Origin: Galbula dea
Lineage: Eukaryota > Chordata > Aves > Piciformes > Galbulidae
Length of the DNA stretch: 64,000 bases
Direction of reading: 5' to 3'
Assembly: GCA_013399015.1 (NCBI GenBank)
Contig: VWZX01006599.1
Coordinates: forward strand, 193,358 to 257,357
Shown here: positions 11,385 to 24,095 of the stretch, piece by piece
Layout of the letters: each line of letters opens with the position of its first letter
How positions within the stretch are numbered: the stretch's first letter is position 1
The notes under the pieces: model-generated
What the model saw: the letters and a program-made list of their open reading frames with translations, nothing else
Told to the model about the DNA's origin: nothing
Databases searched by the model: none
Made by a program: the position numbers and the translations under genes

Positions 11385-14300
11385 TCTTGGGACCATAATC
11401 CAAGAGAAGGAAGCTGCCAGCACATGTGAAGCTTCCATAGCTTGGCAGTAAGGCAGTCTAATATATACTAAATCAAGACAGATCCAATGAAGGCAGCTGT
11501 GCTAACTCTAAAGTGAGGTTTATGGGTAATAAAAGACATGGTTTTGACATAATACCTCTTGGATCTTCAAACAGAGGAAATAAAGTGGATATAGTGCAGT
11601 AACTATATTACCTCAGAGCAAAAGAATGCATACAGCAGAAGTTTTGGGGCAGGCTACAATGTGTACTCGTGTATAGGATGATGAAAAGACAAGCATGTTG
11701 CTGAAAAATATCTTCCCATTGCCTCAGTGAGTCATGGAAATGCTGCTTTGTCCTGGTAACTCTCAGCATAAGCCATCCTCCAATACTACCAGAAGAGACT
11801 TCAAAGCTTCTTTCAGATTTTCTGGAAAGAAAGAAAAAATCATTTAGGAAAATAGATGAATATTTGGAACTCATGGTTTTCTTTCCTCCACCACAATTAC
11901 TTCAGCTGTTTGTGCTTCTTCTCGCCTAAGACAGTTAATTAAAAATAGAGATGCTGCGAGACTGAACAAGCCCTCAGACATGCTGGATATAGTCCTGCTG
12001 CCTTGGGATTGTCTGTATGTTTTCTATAATCCCAGAAGGGCAAAATGTTTTAGTTATGGTTAAAAATTATGTTTTATTTAATGTTATCAAGTATATCCTG
12101 GAGCGAGTTTCAACACCAAGTTCAGGGTAGAACTACAAAGTCAACTGATACAACTGAAGACAATGTGGATATATTTGAAACAGTTTTGAGGGAAACTTGA
12201 TAAGAAGCTATCACATCATCTTCTCAAAGCATAGGTCCAGGAAGGAAACAACTGCATACAAAGCATATGGTACATTGCTACCAAGGATTTCAGTCTTACA
12301 AAATAAGCACACCAGATTCAGGGATTAATTTTGGAGTTCATTATGGTAAGAATTTAAATAAGTTCAAGACATAGGTTATTTTAGTCACTCAATTTTCCAC
12401 TATCCACAGTGGTTAAAACTGTAACATTCTCATTTAAAAATTTCTGTGGGTAGATTCTTAGAGAAAGCAGAATGCTCCCCCCATCCCTCCACCACACCCT
12501 CCACCCCCCCAAAAAAAAATAAAAAAAAATCAACACTCTAAAGCCAAAATCCTCCTCAGAGACAAAATTATATTTTAAGTGTCCAATTATAGCACGCAAA
12601 GTTACATGCAGGAAGACGAAGTGCATTTGTTGAATGAAACACATCGTCCTTTCCCATCTTCTTCCATTTTACCTTGGCCTTTATAATTCTTTCATTCCTC
12701 TGTTTGTTGCTCTTTCTACTGTAATTGAGGGGGTTTTATTGTATATGCAAATTGCTTTTTAGGTAACATGAGTCTAAACTAAAGCCCAAAGTACACAGTA
12801 AAGATTTATTTGTCTCCTTTACACTTCACTTCCTCTTACTTAGGCCAAATTTCACTCTACTGGTTCAAGCAATCAATCTTCCTTGACTAACTAAAAACAG
12901 AACACAAAAGAAGTAGAAGTTTATTGTATTAGGAACCATTTGCCCAGAGAAATTAAGGTGTGATAAATCACATTGTGAATTTAGAGCATTCGGTACTCTG
13001 CAGTAACTAAATGGGTGAGAATCCTTAGTCTGCTCACAGGAGATTGAAGGTATTAGTTCATTCTGCCCACATTCAGCACTGGCAGCCTCACAACCCTGTG
13101 CGATGAGGAGACTGCAATCTGCTCTACGTGGCCTGTCAGCTAGGGCAATTAGGTTGTGCTCAGCATGGCACTGTGTAATGCTACAAAGTTTCCTGCAGGT
13201 TCAGAGCATGGGCAGACTACAGCTCTTATCTGTCTGCAAAATACCTTCATAGACATAACCACAGAGTGCCTTTAGGCAAAACAACTTATCTGGAAAAAAA
13301 AATAGTATCTAGCATTTGGTTAATAGTAAGAGTGAAAAATCAGTGAAGTGTGCCTAATTTTATTGTGCGTTAACATAAGGCAGGTAAGTCTTCAGCATGT
13401 AGTTTCATAGTATGGTTCAGCTGATAAGATTCTATGCTTAGATGGGAAAAAGTGGTCTGGGTCCCTCCCTGCCCTCAGTTCCCATTGATGCATCTAATAA
13501 ACCTGTGCAATTCTCCACGCTGGAAATCTTCCCCCCCCCCCAGTGATACATTGTCTTTGTTTGAATATTTAAACACATTTGTAATGGATTAAGCACAGTG
13601 TAAGACAGGAAGGAGTACATGATGTGGTAGGTTGAAATTAGAGATTTGAGACCATCCCTATCAGGAGAGTTCTAGCTGGCTCAATCATTATAATCCCTAT
13701 CCTCTATCTGCAGTAATATCAATTCTCATGTTTAGCATTTTCATAACTTCAGAGAAAGGGGCATTAGGATAAGGAATAGAAGTATCAGAAATTATCCGTT
13801 GGATTATCATTGGAAAATACTGAAAGAGATACTCTTTTGAGTACTAAATGAACTCTGTAAAAAATAGCAGAGGTTTCATATATGTTTACTATGGTTCCAA
13901 GACAACCTGTGAAGATAATCTTGTAGGACATTTCGAGGCAAATGTCATTCTTCAACTTTCAAACAGCTCTTACCCAATGAAATTAGTGAATAAGGAAGTA
14001 GATAAATTGGTATTGAAAATCTAATTCCCACCAATAACCTCATTCAGGAGGGGAGAAATAGTTGTTGCTTCCTTGGTTTTGGGGTGTTCAGTTGTTTGAG
14101 TTTTATTGTTTGGGTTTTTTAAAATTTGTTTCTTTGGGTTTTTTTGTGGGTGGGTTTTGTTGTTATTTTTTTGGTTGATTGGTTGGGGTTTTTTGGGGGA
14201 GGTTTCCTTTTGAAAGGGCTTTTAGAAAAGAGGTACAATTTCTGTTGTTTAGGAGATAATCAAGCTTGGAAACAAGAATATTAGTAAAAAGCAGTATCCA

Positions 14301-14451
14301 GAAGCAAAAGCAACAAACTCTTGTATCCAGGAAATCCTTTATCTAATAGACTTCTTTGGTTTAGAAAAAACTTTTGCATTTTCATGCTAAATGAATATTA
14401 TTTTTAATTTCATTTCTGCAGAAACATTTAGCTAATTGAATATTTTAAATT
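11385..14451. other. Unique sequence with C-rich, A-rich and T/G-rich tracts
   Basis: No gene is seen. A C-rich then A-rich stretch occupies 12,476-12,530, a run of C's lies at about 13,530-13,541, and a long T/G-rich tract runs through 14,079-14,206. The small minus-strand frames across these tracts are compositional. Confidence 0.5.
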
Positions 14452-14560
14452 TCATAGAATCAAAAAATTATTATATTTGGAAAAGATCTCTGAGATCACC
14501 AGGTCCAACCACCAAGACTGCTTTTTCATACAGACCAGCAGCACATTCACTTCTTCTACA
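14452..14560 (-). mobile_element. Old CR1 3' end, reverse strand
   Basis: The sequence keeps the CR1 tail start (TCATAGAATCAAAAAATT) and the reversed 3' UTR words near 14,478-14,512, including AGATCACCAGGTCCAACC. It decays beyond recognition by about 14,560. It is a different subfamily from the ACATTCTGTGATT copies. Confidence 0.65.
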
Positions 14561-17404
14561 GTTCTATTTCAGTTGAGCTTACACACAGAGTTTCAATTGT
14601 CTTGCTCAAAAATGTAAGTGATAATTAGTATGCACTGCTGAGAAAAGCAGCTAACATACTTAACAAAAGCATCTTAACTTGCCATTTTATTTACTCTGAA
14701 AGTTTGTATCAGCTCATTATATCTATTCCTGAAAAGTTAATTTTAATTGTCACCAGCATGGTTAAATAAAACATGACAAGTAGACTGCATCAAAACTGAA
14801 ATATCTTGCTATAGTGAGAGATGGGGAAACATTGAAGCTGTACTTGATAGTACATAACACAAGGGTCTTTCCATTACCTTTAGAAGATACCTATCTGAGT
14901 TCTCTCAGAAGTCCCAGATCCATTGTTGTGAAGTGCTTTGAACAGAAATGAACTACTAACCATCTTTACATACTCCTTTTCTGATATACGACATGGAAAC
15001 TTTTGTTCTCCGTTCTCTTCGTGTATGGAAAATGGAGTAAAACCAGTGCCTTCTTTCTTCAGCCTTCAGTGTTGCTTCAAATCTTTGAAGTGTAAAATAA
15101 AATACTTCGAAGTAAATTACAAAATCTACATCTTTAAAATATGTAGATGGCCTAAGCCTTGGTATTTGTTATTAGTAATGTAGAAGAGATTATCAGGTCT
15201 CAGTGATATAAGGTTTGCAGTGTTTCACACACCTAATGCCCAAAAGGGGCATTATATTGTGACCACATGGAAGTCAAGGCAAACTGGTATCTTTCATGTC
15301 TGATAGTAGTTTCTTTATCTGACAGACACAATTTTTCTACAAGCCTACTCTTTCATTTAGTATATCAGTCTTTCATGACACCATTAACTTCCACAAATCT
15401 TCATCACAGAAAGGAAAAATATCTGAGAATTCATGTGTGTATAAAAATTCTTCTGTTCTGTATTTCAAGTTGGTTTATCTGGTGCTTTTTTTCAGTCTGG
15501 TTTTCATTTACTTTTTTTATTGAACTTTTGCAACTATTCTTGGTTTAAAAATATTAAATACATTTGTTTTGGTCAGTCATAGTTAGCATTAGATTTATAG
15601 GACTGCAATCTGGCAGTCTTCACTCCCACATCAGCTGTGGAGACCTAGAAGAAATATCATCAATGTGATAATATATTTGTGGCTCATTGGACTTTGGAAG
15701 ACAAATTTGAAGAAAATGACTTGTAGCTGAATATCTTTTATCTCCAAAGATACCTGAGAGCTTATTGCTTTCACTGGCTGTCAAGAATGACTGAACGGAG
15801 AGGAAAAATTGACTGAATGGAAAGGAAAAATTGGCAAAAAGGAGAGGAGGTGAAGACAGAAAAAAGAATCAGGAATTTGGAATTTTATTTCTAATTCTAT
15901 ATCTAAATGTTGTGTGACTTTTTTTTTCCAATATGAAAAATACTTTCTCAATATAGCTTTGGTATTTAAAACATTTATTAACTTTTTGTAAAATGCCTTA
16001 GAGAAAGACACAGATGTTTTCACTTAGTCTTCTCAGAATACCTCCACAGTCTCAGTGTAGCACAGGCATATAAAGGCTCTACATGGGCAAGGATCAGTCT
16101 GAAAAATCTGATGCAATTCACAGTTGAATAGTGTATTGTCTCTAACTCAAGAAAGTGAGAGAAAGTAAGTGACAGCAATGAAAGAGTGGCATACAAAGAA
16201 GTGCTGAAATATCACCAATGTTCCTCTGAATCAAAAATATTTTTCCCTGTATTATTTGCTCCTCTGCAGTTCTCCCAAATGCACACAGGGAAGCTAATTG
16301 CTTGTGGAAAGAGAAAAGTTTATGGAACACAAAATGGTCGTTGTTTTTTAAAAATAAAAATATTTTTTTAAAATATGTCCTGTTATTACTGGTATTTAAT
16401 CTACACAATTTTGAGGAGCAGCCTGGAAATCATGCAGGAATATGTAACCTGGAACATAATGTTCTTATGTTAGCTTAATAAGAAAGAACCTTATTTAAAG
16501 ATGTCAGTGCCATAATCAATAAAATCATTGGTGAGATATATAAGTAATAAGTTTTGATTTAAAACATCTATATATTCTGTTTTATGAGGACATAGAATAT
16601 ATCTATAGAAAAGGGATTTTGTGAAACATTTTAGTTTTCTGATTTCTTGAGACATAATTCTGTTATCAGGTGAGGGCTTCAGATTCTGTCCAATGGGTTC
16701 AGGTGCACCTTGAGATGAGTTGTAAATACTATTGTAACTTCTGGACATGATATTAGATTCTGAGAAAGAATAAGAGACCTGGTTTCAATTTATGTTCTAC
16801 TCTGAAGGTCTTTCATGTCTGTTGGAAACTTTTTAGTATCTGCAAAATTTGTATGATTAATTACTATTTAGTTATCCTTAGTTTACTCTGCAACAGAGCA
16901 ATATGGATTTATCTCACCCTAACTGCACACATTTCATGTAGGAGAAACTGCTCTCTGAAATTCCTTAACTCCACTACTTAAAAAACAAATATGGTAAGAA
17001 CACGTCAAGCTGTGTTTATGTCTCTGATTTAAACAGCTAAAGTTAGGTAAGATGAATCTCACCAAAATGGACATTGAAGGAAAAACTACTAGCTTGAAAC
17101 ATAACTTTAATCTCAACTCTAATTTTAGGAGCAGTGTGGGATCCTGAGACAGAGATTTCTTGTTCTTTTAAAGTTATTTATTACTAAAACTGCAGAAAAT
17201 ATTTAAGCCGTTCCATACCCAAGATACTTGAGACAATAATATAAAATTCCCTGCACTTTGGTTATCCACCTCAAAAGCTTGCAATATACTTTTTTTCATA
17301 TCTCAGATATTTCTGTAAAGGAGGACAACTACGCCCAAGTAAAGAGCAACTTGCTCAAATTTGTTGAATCTCATAGAAGAAGATGTAATTTGCTTTCCTG
17401 TCAT
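14561..17404. other. AT-rich unique sequence
   Basis: No gene, RNA or repeat that I can name. Several 60-90-codon frames exist on both strands (for example 15,267-15,548 and 16,142-16,408), but their composition is Phe/Leu/Lys-rich and they show no motif. Confidence 0.45.
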
Positions 17405-17925
17405 CCATTTTCAACCCCCTTGGCATAGTCAGGGACACTTTCCACTAGCTCAAGTTGATCAAAGCCCCATCCAATCTGGCCTTGAACACTCCTAGGGAGG
17501 GGGCATCCACAATTTTTTTTGTTCCAGTGTCTCACTACCCTCACAGTGAGTAATTTCTTCCCTATATGTAATCTAAATCCTTCTTTCAGTTTAAAACCAT
17601 TACCTTTTGTTCTGTCACTACATTGTCTGATAAAAAGTCCCTCCTCATCTTTCCTGTAGCTTCCCTTTAAGTAATGAAAGACTGATATAACATCTCCCCA
17701 GAGCCTTCTCTTCTCCCTGCTGAACAACCTCCACTCTCATGAGGTTTGCATAGACCCTTCTGTCAAGCCTGTCAAGGTCCCTCTGGGCACCATTACTTCC
17801 CTCCAGTGTATTGACTGCACCACACAACTCGGTATCATTAGCAAACTTGCTGAGGATACACTCAATCCCACTGTGCATCTTGCAATGGATGGTAAACAGC
17901 ACCTGTCCCAATACCAACCTCTCTT
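17405..17925 (-). mobile_element. Old CR1 with an internal deletion, reverse strand
   Basis: Minus-strand frames at 17,917-17,645 and 17,727-17,401 carry CR1 text. The first has the palm with SKFANDTELCGAVNTLEGS, where the catalytic Phe-Ala-Asp-Asp has become Phe-Ala-Asn-Asp. The second holds the C-terminal block with SREKRRLWGDVISVFHYLKG and the start of the 3' UTR. The sequence that normally separates these two blocks is mostly missing, so this copy has an internal deletion as well as frame damage. The tail at 17,405 is worn and has no clear 8-bp repeat. Confidence 0.88.
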
Positions 17926-19976
17926 CTAAGTTCTCCTGCAGAAGTCAGAATAGATTCTGCCTTGACCTGGATTTACAATGCAATGAAAGTATTCAGAAAA
18001 TTTCATTTAATTGTTTATTACCTGGATGAAAGAAGAAAAGGAAGAAAACCTTTTTGTGATAGAGCAGTGGGTACATATTTATTGGATCAAAAGATGATTT
18101 AAGAGGACCATAATGAGTTTCTATATTGTATAATTCCCATAAAAGTTTAGGTTATCTGGCTTTTGTCCAAAATTTAGTCCTTTTATGGCTCAAGTAAAAA
18201 AAGCCTACATAAACCCATTTTTTTTTACAATTACCTTTTTCCAGAAAGAAAAAAAAAAAAAAAAAAGAGAAGTGATACAGATCTCTAAAGAATTAATGAC
18301 TGAAATTAGCTCTCAGCTCATGAGTTTATGTTTCCAGTGTGGAAAGCAATTTTATATCACTGTGTATTTGTAATCTTGCCCTTTCCCAAAACAAAACCTA
18401 TGTGATTTATGCATTTGTCTTGAGGTTTTGTAGGAGCTGTGAGAGTCGATGTATGGATTTTGAGGGAGCTGTGTAACAGCTTTCTTTTCTGCCATGTGAG
18501 CCAGAGAAGATGCTTTATCTCTGTGTGCCAGAAGGTAGCCAAAAGCCTTGCATCTCCTGGTAAACTTACCGGAAAGGTCTGATCCTCCTTTCTTTTCCAC
18601 AGATGCCTCCACTTTGTCCAGTGTACTTGGAGGCATTGGCTCATTGTGGATGAAGGTTTCTCACAAAGGTGATGTCAGCACTAGAAGTTATTTTCCATTT
18701 TGTCATAACCAGCAGTGACAATGAGCTTCTGGGTGATAGCAGTAAAGGGATTATTTTGCCATGTGTGGATATGTTTGCAGAGACATGGTCTTTGCCTAGC
18801 GCCAGACCTGAAAAGGAGTTTGTCTAGCTGGAGGATTTTATGACTTGGCTTTCTTTTTGTTTGCCCTTCATACTGCCAATTTACACTTGAGTTCAAGACT
18901 TGTTTAGAAGGTCGTGGGAAAATTTCTGCTTGCAAACCCCTCTGACCCAAAGCAAAACACTCCATCCTCTACAAAATATCTTCCTACTTCAGCTGCAGAA
19001 CTTCAGAAAATTAATAGCTTTCTCAGTAAGTACTCAGCCCTACTGTTCATCTTATACTTTATGGAAATTGTTCTTAAAATTATTCTTCATAAATCACTGT
19101 CCAGAATTCCTACTCATGATAATAGGGTGCCCAATTTTTAAGAAACCTATGTGGTGCTGCCTGCACTGAGATTTACTAATAGCTAGCTGTATTAAGGAGG
19201 ATATTACTCCTCCTGCTGCTTGTGCCTGTGAACTGACTGCTTTGCAAATGATTGCAGTCTGCAGTGTTGATCTAGAATTAATGAATAGAGTTAGAAAACT
19301 TTTTTTGTTTTGGTGATGAGTGCAAAGAAGAAAGGAAATCCAGCATAGACAATACATTATTGATTCAGATATAGTGTTCTATGGATTGCAGTTAATTTCT
19401 AATTGTTATAACTGATTTTGTATGTTACACTGAGTTGATGAATGCTCTTTAGAAAGAGTTAATGAGTAATGAATATGGTATTTAGTAACACTGCTTGCTA
19501 TATAGCTGGCAGATATGTCACAGTTCTGTTACAGTAATCAGAATTCATTTGTGACCTCAGTAATCTCATCTAGTCTCAAAGTTCTTTGGGACAAGCACTT
19601 TACATAGCTAAAGTTTCTGGCTTTCTCTTATAACTCGACAGAATCAATTTTAGAGAGAAGATAGGTAGTTGCCTTGGGTGGCACATCTCCCAAGCACTGC
19701 CGTTCATGCTTAGCTTAAGCCTCCAAAATTTAGTGACCTTTCCAGTTACAGAATTCCAATTTTGAGCTCTTGTATGTTGAATCAAGAGTTAGGCAACTCT
19801 ACACACGCACAGAGGGAACTATGACTATAATCATTAAGCAGGTCAGTAGCTGTCTTTAGGGAGAGTGTTTTCCCTGAATTCCAGCGACACGTTCTGTATT
19901 CAGATGACTACATACTGTTTAAGGTATTTCAGAATGAAAAGATGCCTTTTTCTAGGTAAGCTTGTGAAAGTAGGAA
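17926..19976. other. Unique sequence with an A-run and an exon-like frame
   Basis: An A-run of about 19 bases lies at 18,248-18,266. The segment 18,390-18,970 is less AT-rich than its surroundings and contains overlapping open frames on the minus strand. One of them ends in a strong splice-donor-like site (see findings). I cannot assign it to a gene. Confidence 0.45.
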
Positions 19977-20457
19977 AGAATCATAGAATCACAGAATGTT
20001 AAGAGTTGGAAGGGACCTCAAAAGATCATCTAGTCCAAGCCCCCTGCCACAGCAGGATTCCCTAGACCAGGTCACACAGTAGCATGTCCACATGGGTTTT
20101 GAATACCTCCATAGAAGGAGACTCCACAACCTCTCTGGGCAGTCTGTGCCAGTGCTCTGGCACCTCAACTGGGAAAAAATTTCTACGTGTGTTCAAACAG
20201 AATCTCCTATGCTTCATCTTGCAACCATCGCCCCTTGTCCTGTCCCTGGGCTTCACTGAGAAGTGCCTGACCCCATCCCCCTGACACCCACCCTTCACAT
20301 ATTTAAAAGCATAAATGAGGTCACCCCTTAGTCTCCTTTTCTCCAACCTAAAGAGACCCATCTCAGTCAGCCTTTCCTCATCAGGAAGATGTTCCACCTC
20401 CCTTCATCATCTTGGTGGCTCTGTGCTGGACTCTTTCTAGCAGTTCCTTATCCTTCT
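19977..20457 (-). mobile_element. CR1 LINE 3' end, reverse strand
   Basis: The tail AGAATCATAGAATCACAGAA opens the element at 19,977. The 3' UTR follows, then the C-terminal ORF (20,397-20,062 on the minus strand, 111 codons), with EHLPDEERLTEMGLF, RRLRGDLIYAFKYVKG and EHWHRLPREVVE. It is 5'-truncated at about 20,457 within the ERVQHRATK region. The frame is open over 111 codons, so the copy is comparatively young, but it contains no catalytic domain. Confidence 0.93.
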
Positions 20458-21080
20458 GTGTCAATGTATGTAATTCTCATGTGAATGTTAGTACCAAAAT
20501 ACATTTCTCTATTCAGAGGTGCTGCAAGTGATGGAAGAGATAAAATATCACCTTTCAGGACCACCTTCTGTTATGGATATGATAATTTGAAGTTAAGAAA
20601 AAAATCAGATTTTCAAATTCAACTCTATTTCCAAAGCACGATCTGGCTTAGTAAAATGAATAGTCTACAAACTTTTTCATTACTAAGAGGGAATTCTCCA
20701 GCTAGACAAAAGTTAAATTTTCAATCAAACTGTCTTCATTTGGTCTGTGTGAACTAATGGTGCTTGTTTCTAACAGGTGGCCAGTTGAGCTTATTTTGTG
20801 ACTGCTTGTTTTTGAACTGTGCCAATGGAGTAGTCACAACCCATTTTCTTGCTCCCATTGCTCGGTTCTGGCTAGGTCTTAACACTTTTGTTTCTTTCAA
20901 TGTGAATTTGCTTGTGTGATTTTTATTTGATTTAATAATATTAAATTAATAAACTTCATTAAATACATATATATGTATTTACTTAAAGATAGTGTGCAGT
21001 TGAGAAGTCATCTATGGAAATTCTTTTGTTTTCTAAAGAAGGCTCTCCTAGGTACTTCTGATTGCAAAACCAGGATTTTA
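20458..21080. other. Unique AT-rich sequence
   Basis: No gene is seen. The stretch 20,900-20,980 is very AT-rich and contains two AATAAA-like words without any upstream frame. Confidence 0.45.
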
Positions 21081-21233
21081 TGGCCCAGGGAGGTGGTGGA
21101 GTCACCATTCCTGGAGATTTTTAAGAAGAGGATAGATGTGGTTCTTCAGGGGATGATTTAGGGATATGAGTAGTGCAGGACTAGATGGTCTTGAGGGTCC
21201 TTTCCAACCGCAATGATTCTGTGATTCTGTGAT
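21081..21233 (+). mobile_element. Short CR1 3' end
   Basis: The last part of the CR1 ORF (WPREVVESPFLEIFKKRIDV in the plus frame at 21,079-21,138), then GACTAGATGGTCTTGAGGGT and a clean tail repeat ATTCTGTGATTCTGTGATT to 21,233. It is a different 3' UTR from the GGGAATCCTGCTGTGGCAGG subfamily. Confidence 0.88.
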
Positions 21234-23960
21234 TAATATATAAATAAAGAATATACTTCAGGCGTATCTGTTCTGTTCTAGTTTAACAGAAGTTCTATAC
21301 TTCAGATTCTTATTATTTTTTTCCTACTTTCTCTTGGTAATTTAACGGACCTTAAATGCGAGCACAAAGGTGCTTTTGTTTGAACATATCTTTACATTAC
21401 TCCATTGAGATGACCTGGTAAAAATGACAATAGGATCATACATGTTCCAAAGAGGTATAGCTGTATAGATAAGGAGCTGTAATAATTATGAAGAGCCCTC
21501 TAAAAAAGTCATTATGCTGTCTTTTATCACAGTAACAAGAACAGAAGCTTAGTTGTGCAGAGTGTTTAATTAATTTGTTATGTACAAGTTAAAAATAAGT
21601 ATATTATTATAATGATGATCATAAAAATCATATTAACATTCAGACTCCTGCAGAGACTCCATTAACATTGCCGTAGAGCTGTAAAAGCATATGCCAACTT
21701 CTCTTCTCTCCTGACAAGGGAACAGATTAGTTTTACTCTTGAACTAGCACACGGCTGCTTATGTGGAAAAAACCCCCTTCAAACTACAGCAACAGAGTTT
21801 CATCTGATGGTGTGGATTAGCTACACTGTAGTAGATGGACATCTAGAATACTATGGATATTGCAAGCGGAGAATTTAGTAGGTGAATCTTAACCACATGT
21901 TGCAACAGTTCTGAAGATGCTTTCAGGGAACAGATGGAAATAGCCTCAGCATTGTGAAACTCTTTGAGTTATGTGGGGAAACAGAAAGCTTCAACTTAAG
22001 AGTTTGTTCTTTAATTCAGGGTAACAGTGAAGTTGGGTAAATGAATACTAATAAGCCCAGTCTTGACCAAGGATCCAAGTCAGCAAGTAAAGAAACATTT
22101 GTCTTCTTTAACCTGCAGAATAACAACTGAGATGAACCGTAACTGCCTTTGCAATGGTATCTAACATTTGCCTTGGAATTAATGTTATATCTAAGCTAGA
22201 TTTTGGGAATTATTCAAAATATTTATTTTAATGTTTGTTTACCTTATAAGGTAACATCATAATTTCACAGAAAACACTGTCCCATGGAATAGTTCCTAAA
22301 TGATCTATTTCCTCTTTAAAGATAATTTAGCTGTATGTGCTTTGCGGAATTTAAAACAATTGACCATTTTCAGAACTGATGTAATAATTCAAAATGATGG
22401 AACCTATGAAAGTCTTCTGCTTATTTTTTCATAAAATAACCTTCTAAAGAAATAATAAAAATCATTCTTTTTGATAGTCCTTGTGTAAACCAGACAAAAT
22501 ATTATTACATTTTACCAACCTTTTTCTCAACATCCATGATGGTTTCTCTAGTATTGCTTGCAATTTCAAGCATTTATAAGTTTAATCAAGACGTAGATGG
22601 CAAGCTCAAGTTTATCTTCTGTTAGATGTTTTTATAACAGTAATATAAAAAGTACCATTTGATTTTGAATATGTTTTATAAAATGCATAGGTTTGTGTGA
22701 CTATAGATCTTCACACACGGTTTAGCTTCTTTATTTCTGAAAAAAAACAAGCACTTTATTTGTGCAGATTTTTTCCTGAACCATTTTCAAAAAGGAATAG
22801 TTTGATAAAGCTAGAAGGGAAAAGGAGCACTGGTGTGCTGTGTGTGTTTGAAAGAACTACTTACAGGAGGTTCTTCTCTCCTTAAAAAAATTCACGAGAA
22901 GACTAAACACTGCACTTCTCACCCTACTATTATGGTTCTCTCATTTCATCTGCTAAAACAGCTGTGCGTAAAAGCCAGAAATGCAAAAATCATTCTTTAA
23001 CACATACCACAGTCACTGAAACATCAGCCTCATGACATGACCTTTCTTCTAGCCTTATGAATATGGTTTTTGTCATCCATTCTCAATGAGATTTCTGTTT
23101 TTCAGATTAAGCTTGAAACTTGTCATGACAAATGACTAAAAATTTGCCTTTTTACTCAAACTTAGAGGAAGCATGAGCTTCTAGATGGCTGTATAATGGG
23201 GTGAGAGCAAAAGTAGCTTTCCATATCATTCTACTGGCAACTATTTGCTTCCTGTGATGGGCACACCTTCTTCACTCTAAGGCATGTGTTTCCCATTTTG
23301 TTTGAGGTTCTCAGTGCTTACCCATCTTTCTAACTCATGAAATGTTGGAGTGATTTTGATTAGAGAATGTATCCCTATGAAACCGAAAGCAGTGACATGC
23401 ATGAGTATCAAGTTAAAAAGCTTACACTGCTAACAAGTGATTTCCAACTCTCACCTTTCACATATTTGGTACTTACATGTGACCAGAGGAAAATAATCAG
23501 TTTCTTAGGCTACACTGTGTATTGCTAGGTCTAAGCTTTTTGTTCAGAAAATTTTTTCACTTCATCTGCCAACACAAAAAATCAAGCAGAGCAAAACAGA
23601 TGTAGTTGTTTGTGTTGGTTTCTCGGGGTCATAATCTCACAGCTATTTTCTGCATGCAGGTGCTGGTCCTTTTTGTCTTCCTCTGCATCATATTCTAGCC
23701 CTCGTACAGCCCTGCCTGATCTGAGTACTGACTCTGAAACTCCAAGATTTGCTTGCACACAAGACATGCTTTTTGCCATTTCTGAACTGAGTAATAATAC
23801 TTATGTCTCACCATCCCTACATATTATGGCATCCAAAACAATTTGTAATAGTAAAAATAAGTTTTCTTCCTCTCTCTTCATACTAGCTGGATTAATCATA
23901 CTTCTATTCAAAACACTTAAACATTTCTGTTCAGACTAACATTGTGTTTGACTGTAACTG
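21234..23960. other. Unique AT-rich sequence
   Basis: No nameable gene or repeat. A 65-codon minus-strand frame at 23,779-23,582 has an exon-like composition but no supporting motif (see findings). Confidence 0.45.
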
Positions 23961-24095
23961 TGTAAATGGTTAGGATTCAGCACTCTCACCACTGAGGCCT
24001 GGGTTCGATTCCTGGTCAGGGGAGAATCCTGCTCGGGCAGGGGGGCTGGACTAGATGATCTTACGAGGTCCCTTCCAACTCCTGGCATTCTGTGA
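23961..24095 (+). mobile_element. tRNA-Glu-like head fused to a CR1 3' tail (candidate SINE)
   Basis: The first part (about 23,965-24,022) matches tRNA-Glu(CTC) from the D-arm onward: GGTTAGGATTC, an anticodon loop CTCTCAC at 23,983-23,989 with anticodon CTC at 23,985-23,987, and a B box GGTTCGATTCC at 24,002-24,012. Anticodon-stem differences from the known tRNA are CpG decay changes. From about 24,023 the sequence is CR1 3' UTR (GAATCCTGCTCGGGCAGG, GACTAGATGATCTTACGAGG) ending TTCTGTGA at 24,095. The normal A box is not recognisable, so the copy is 5'-truncated or diverged and is not a functional tRNA gene. A tRNA head with a LINE tail is the standard plan of a LINE-driven SINE. TguSINE1 is a known avian example with a different tRNA head. 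Confidence 0.78.

Noticed and set aside
23965..24022. Functional tRNA-Glu gene
   Set aside because: No recognisable A box or 5' acceptor strand, mismatched anticodon stem, and a direct join to a CR1 tail.
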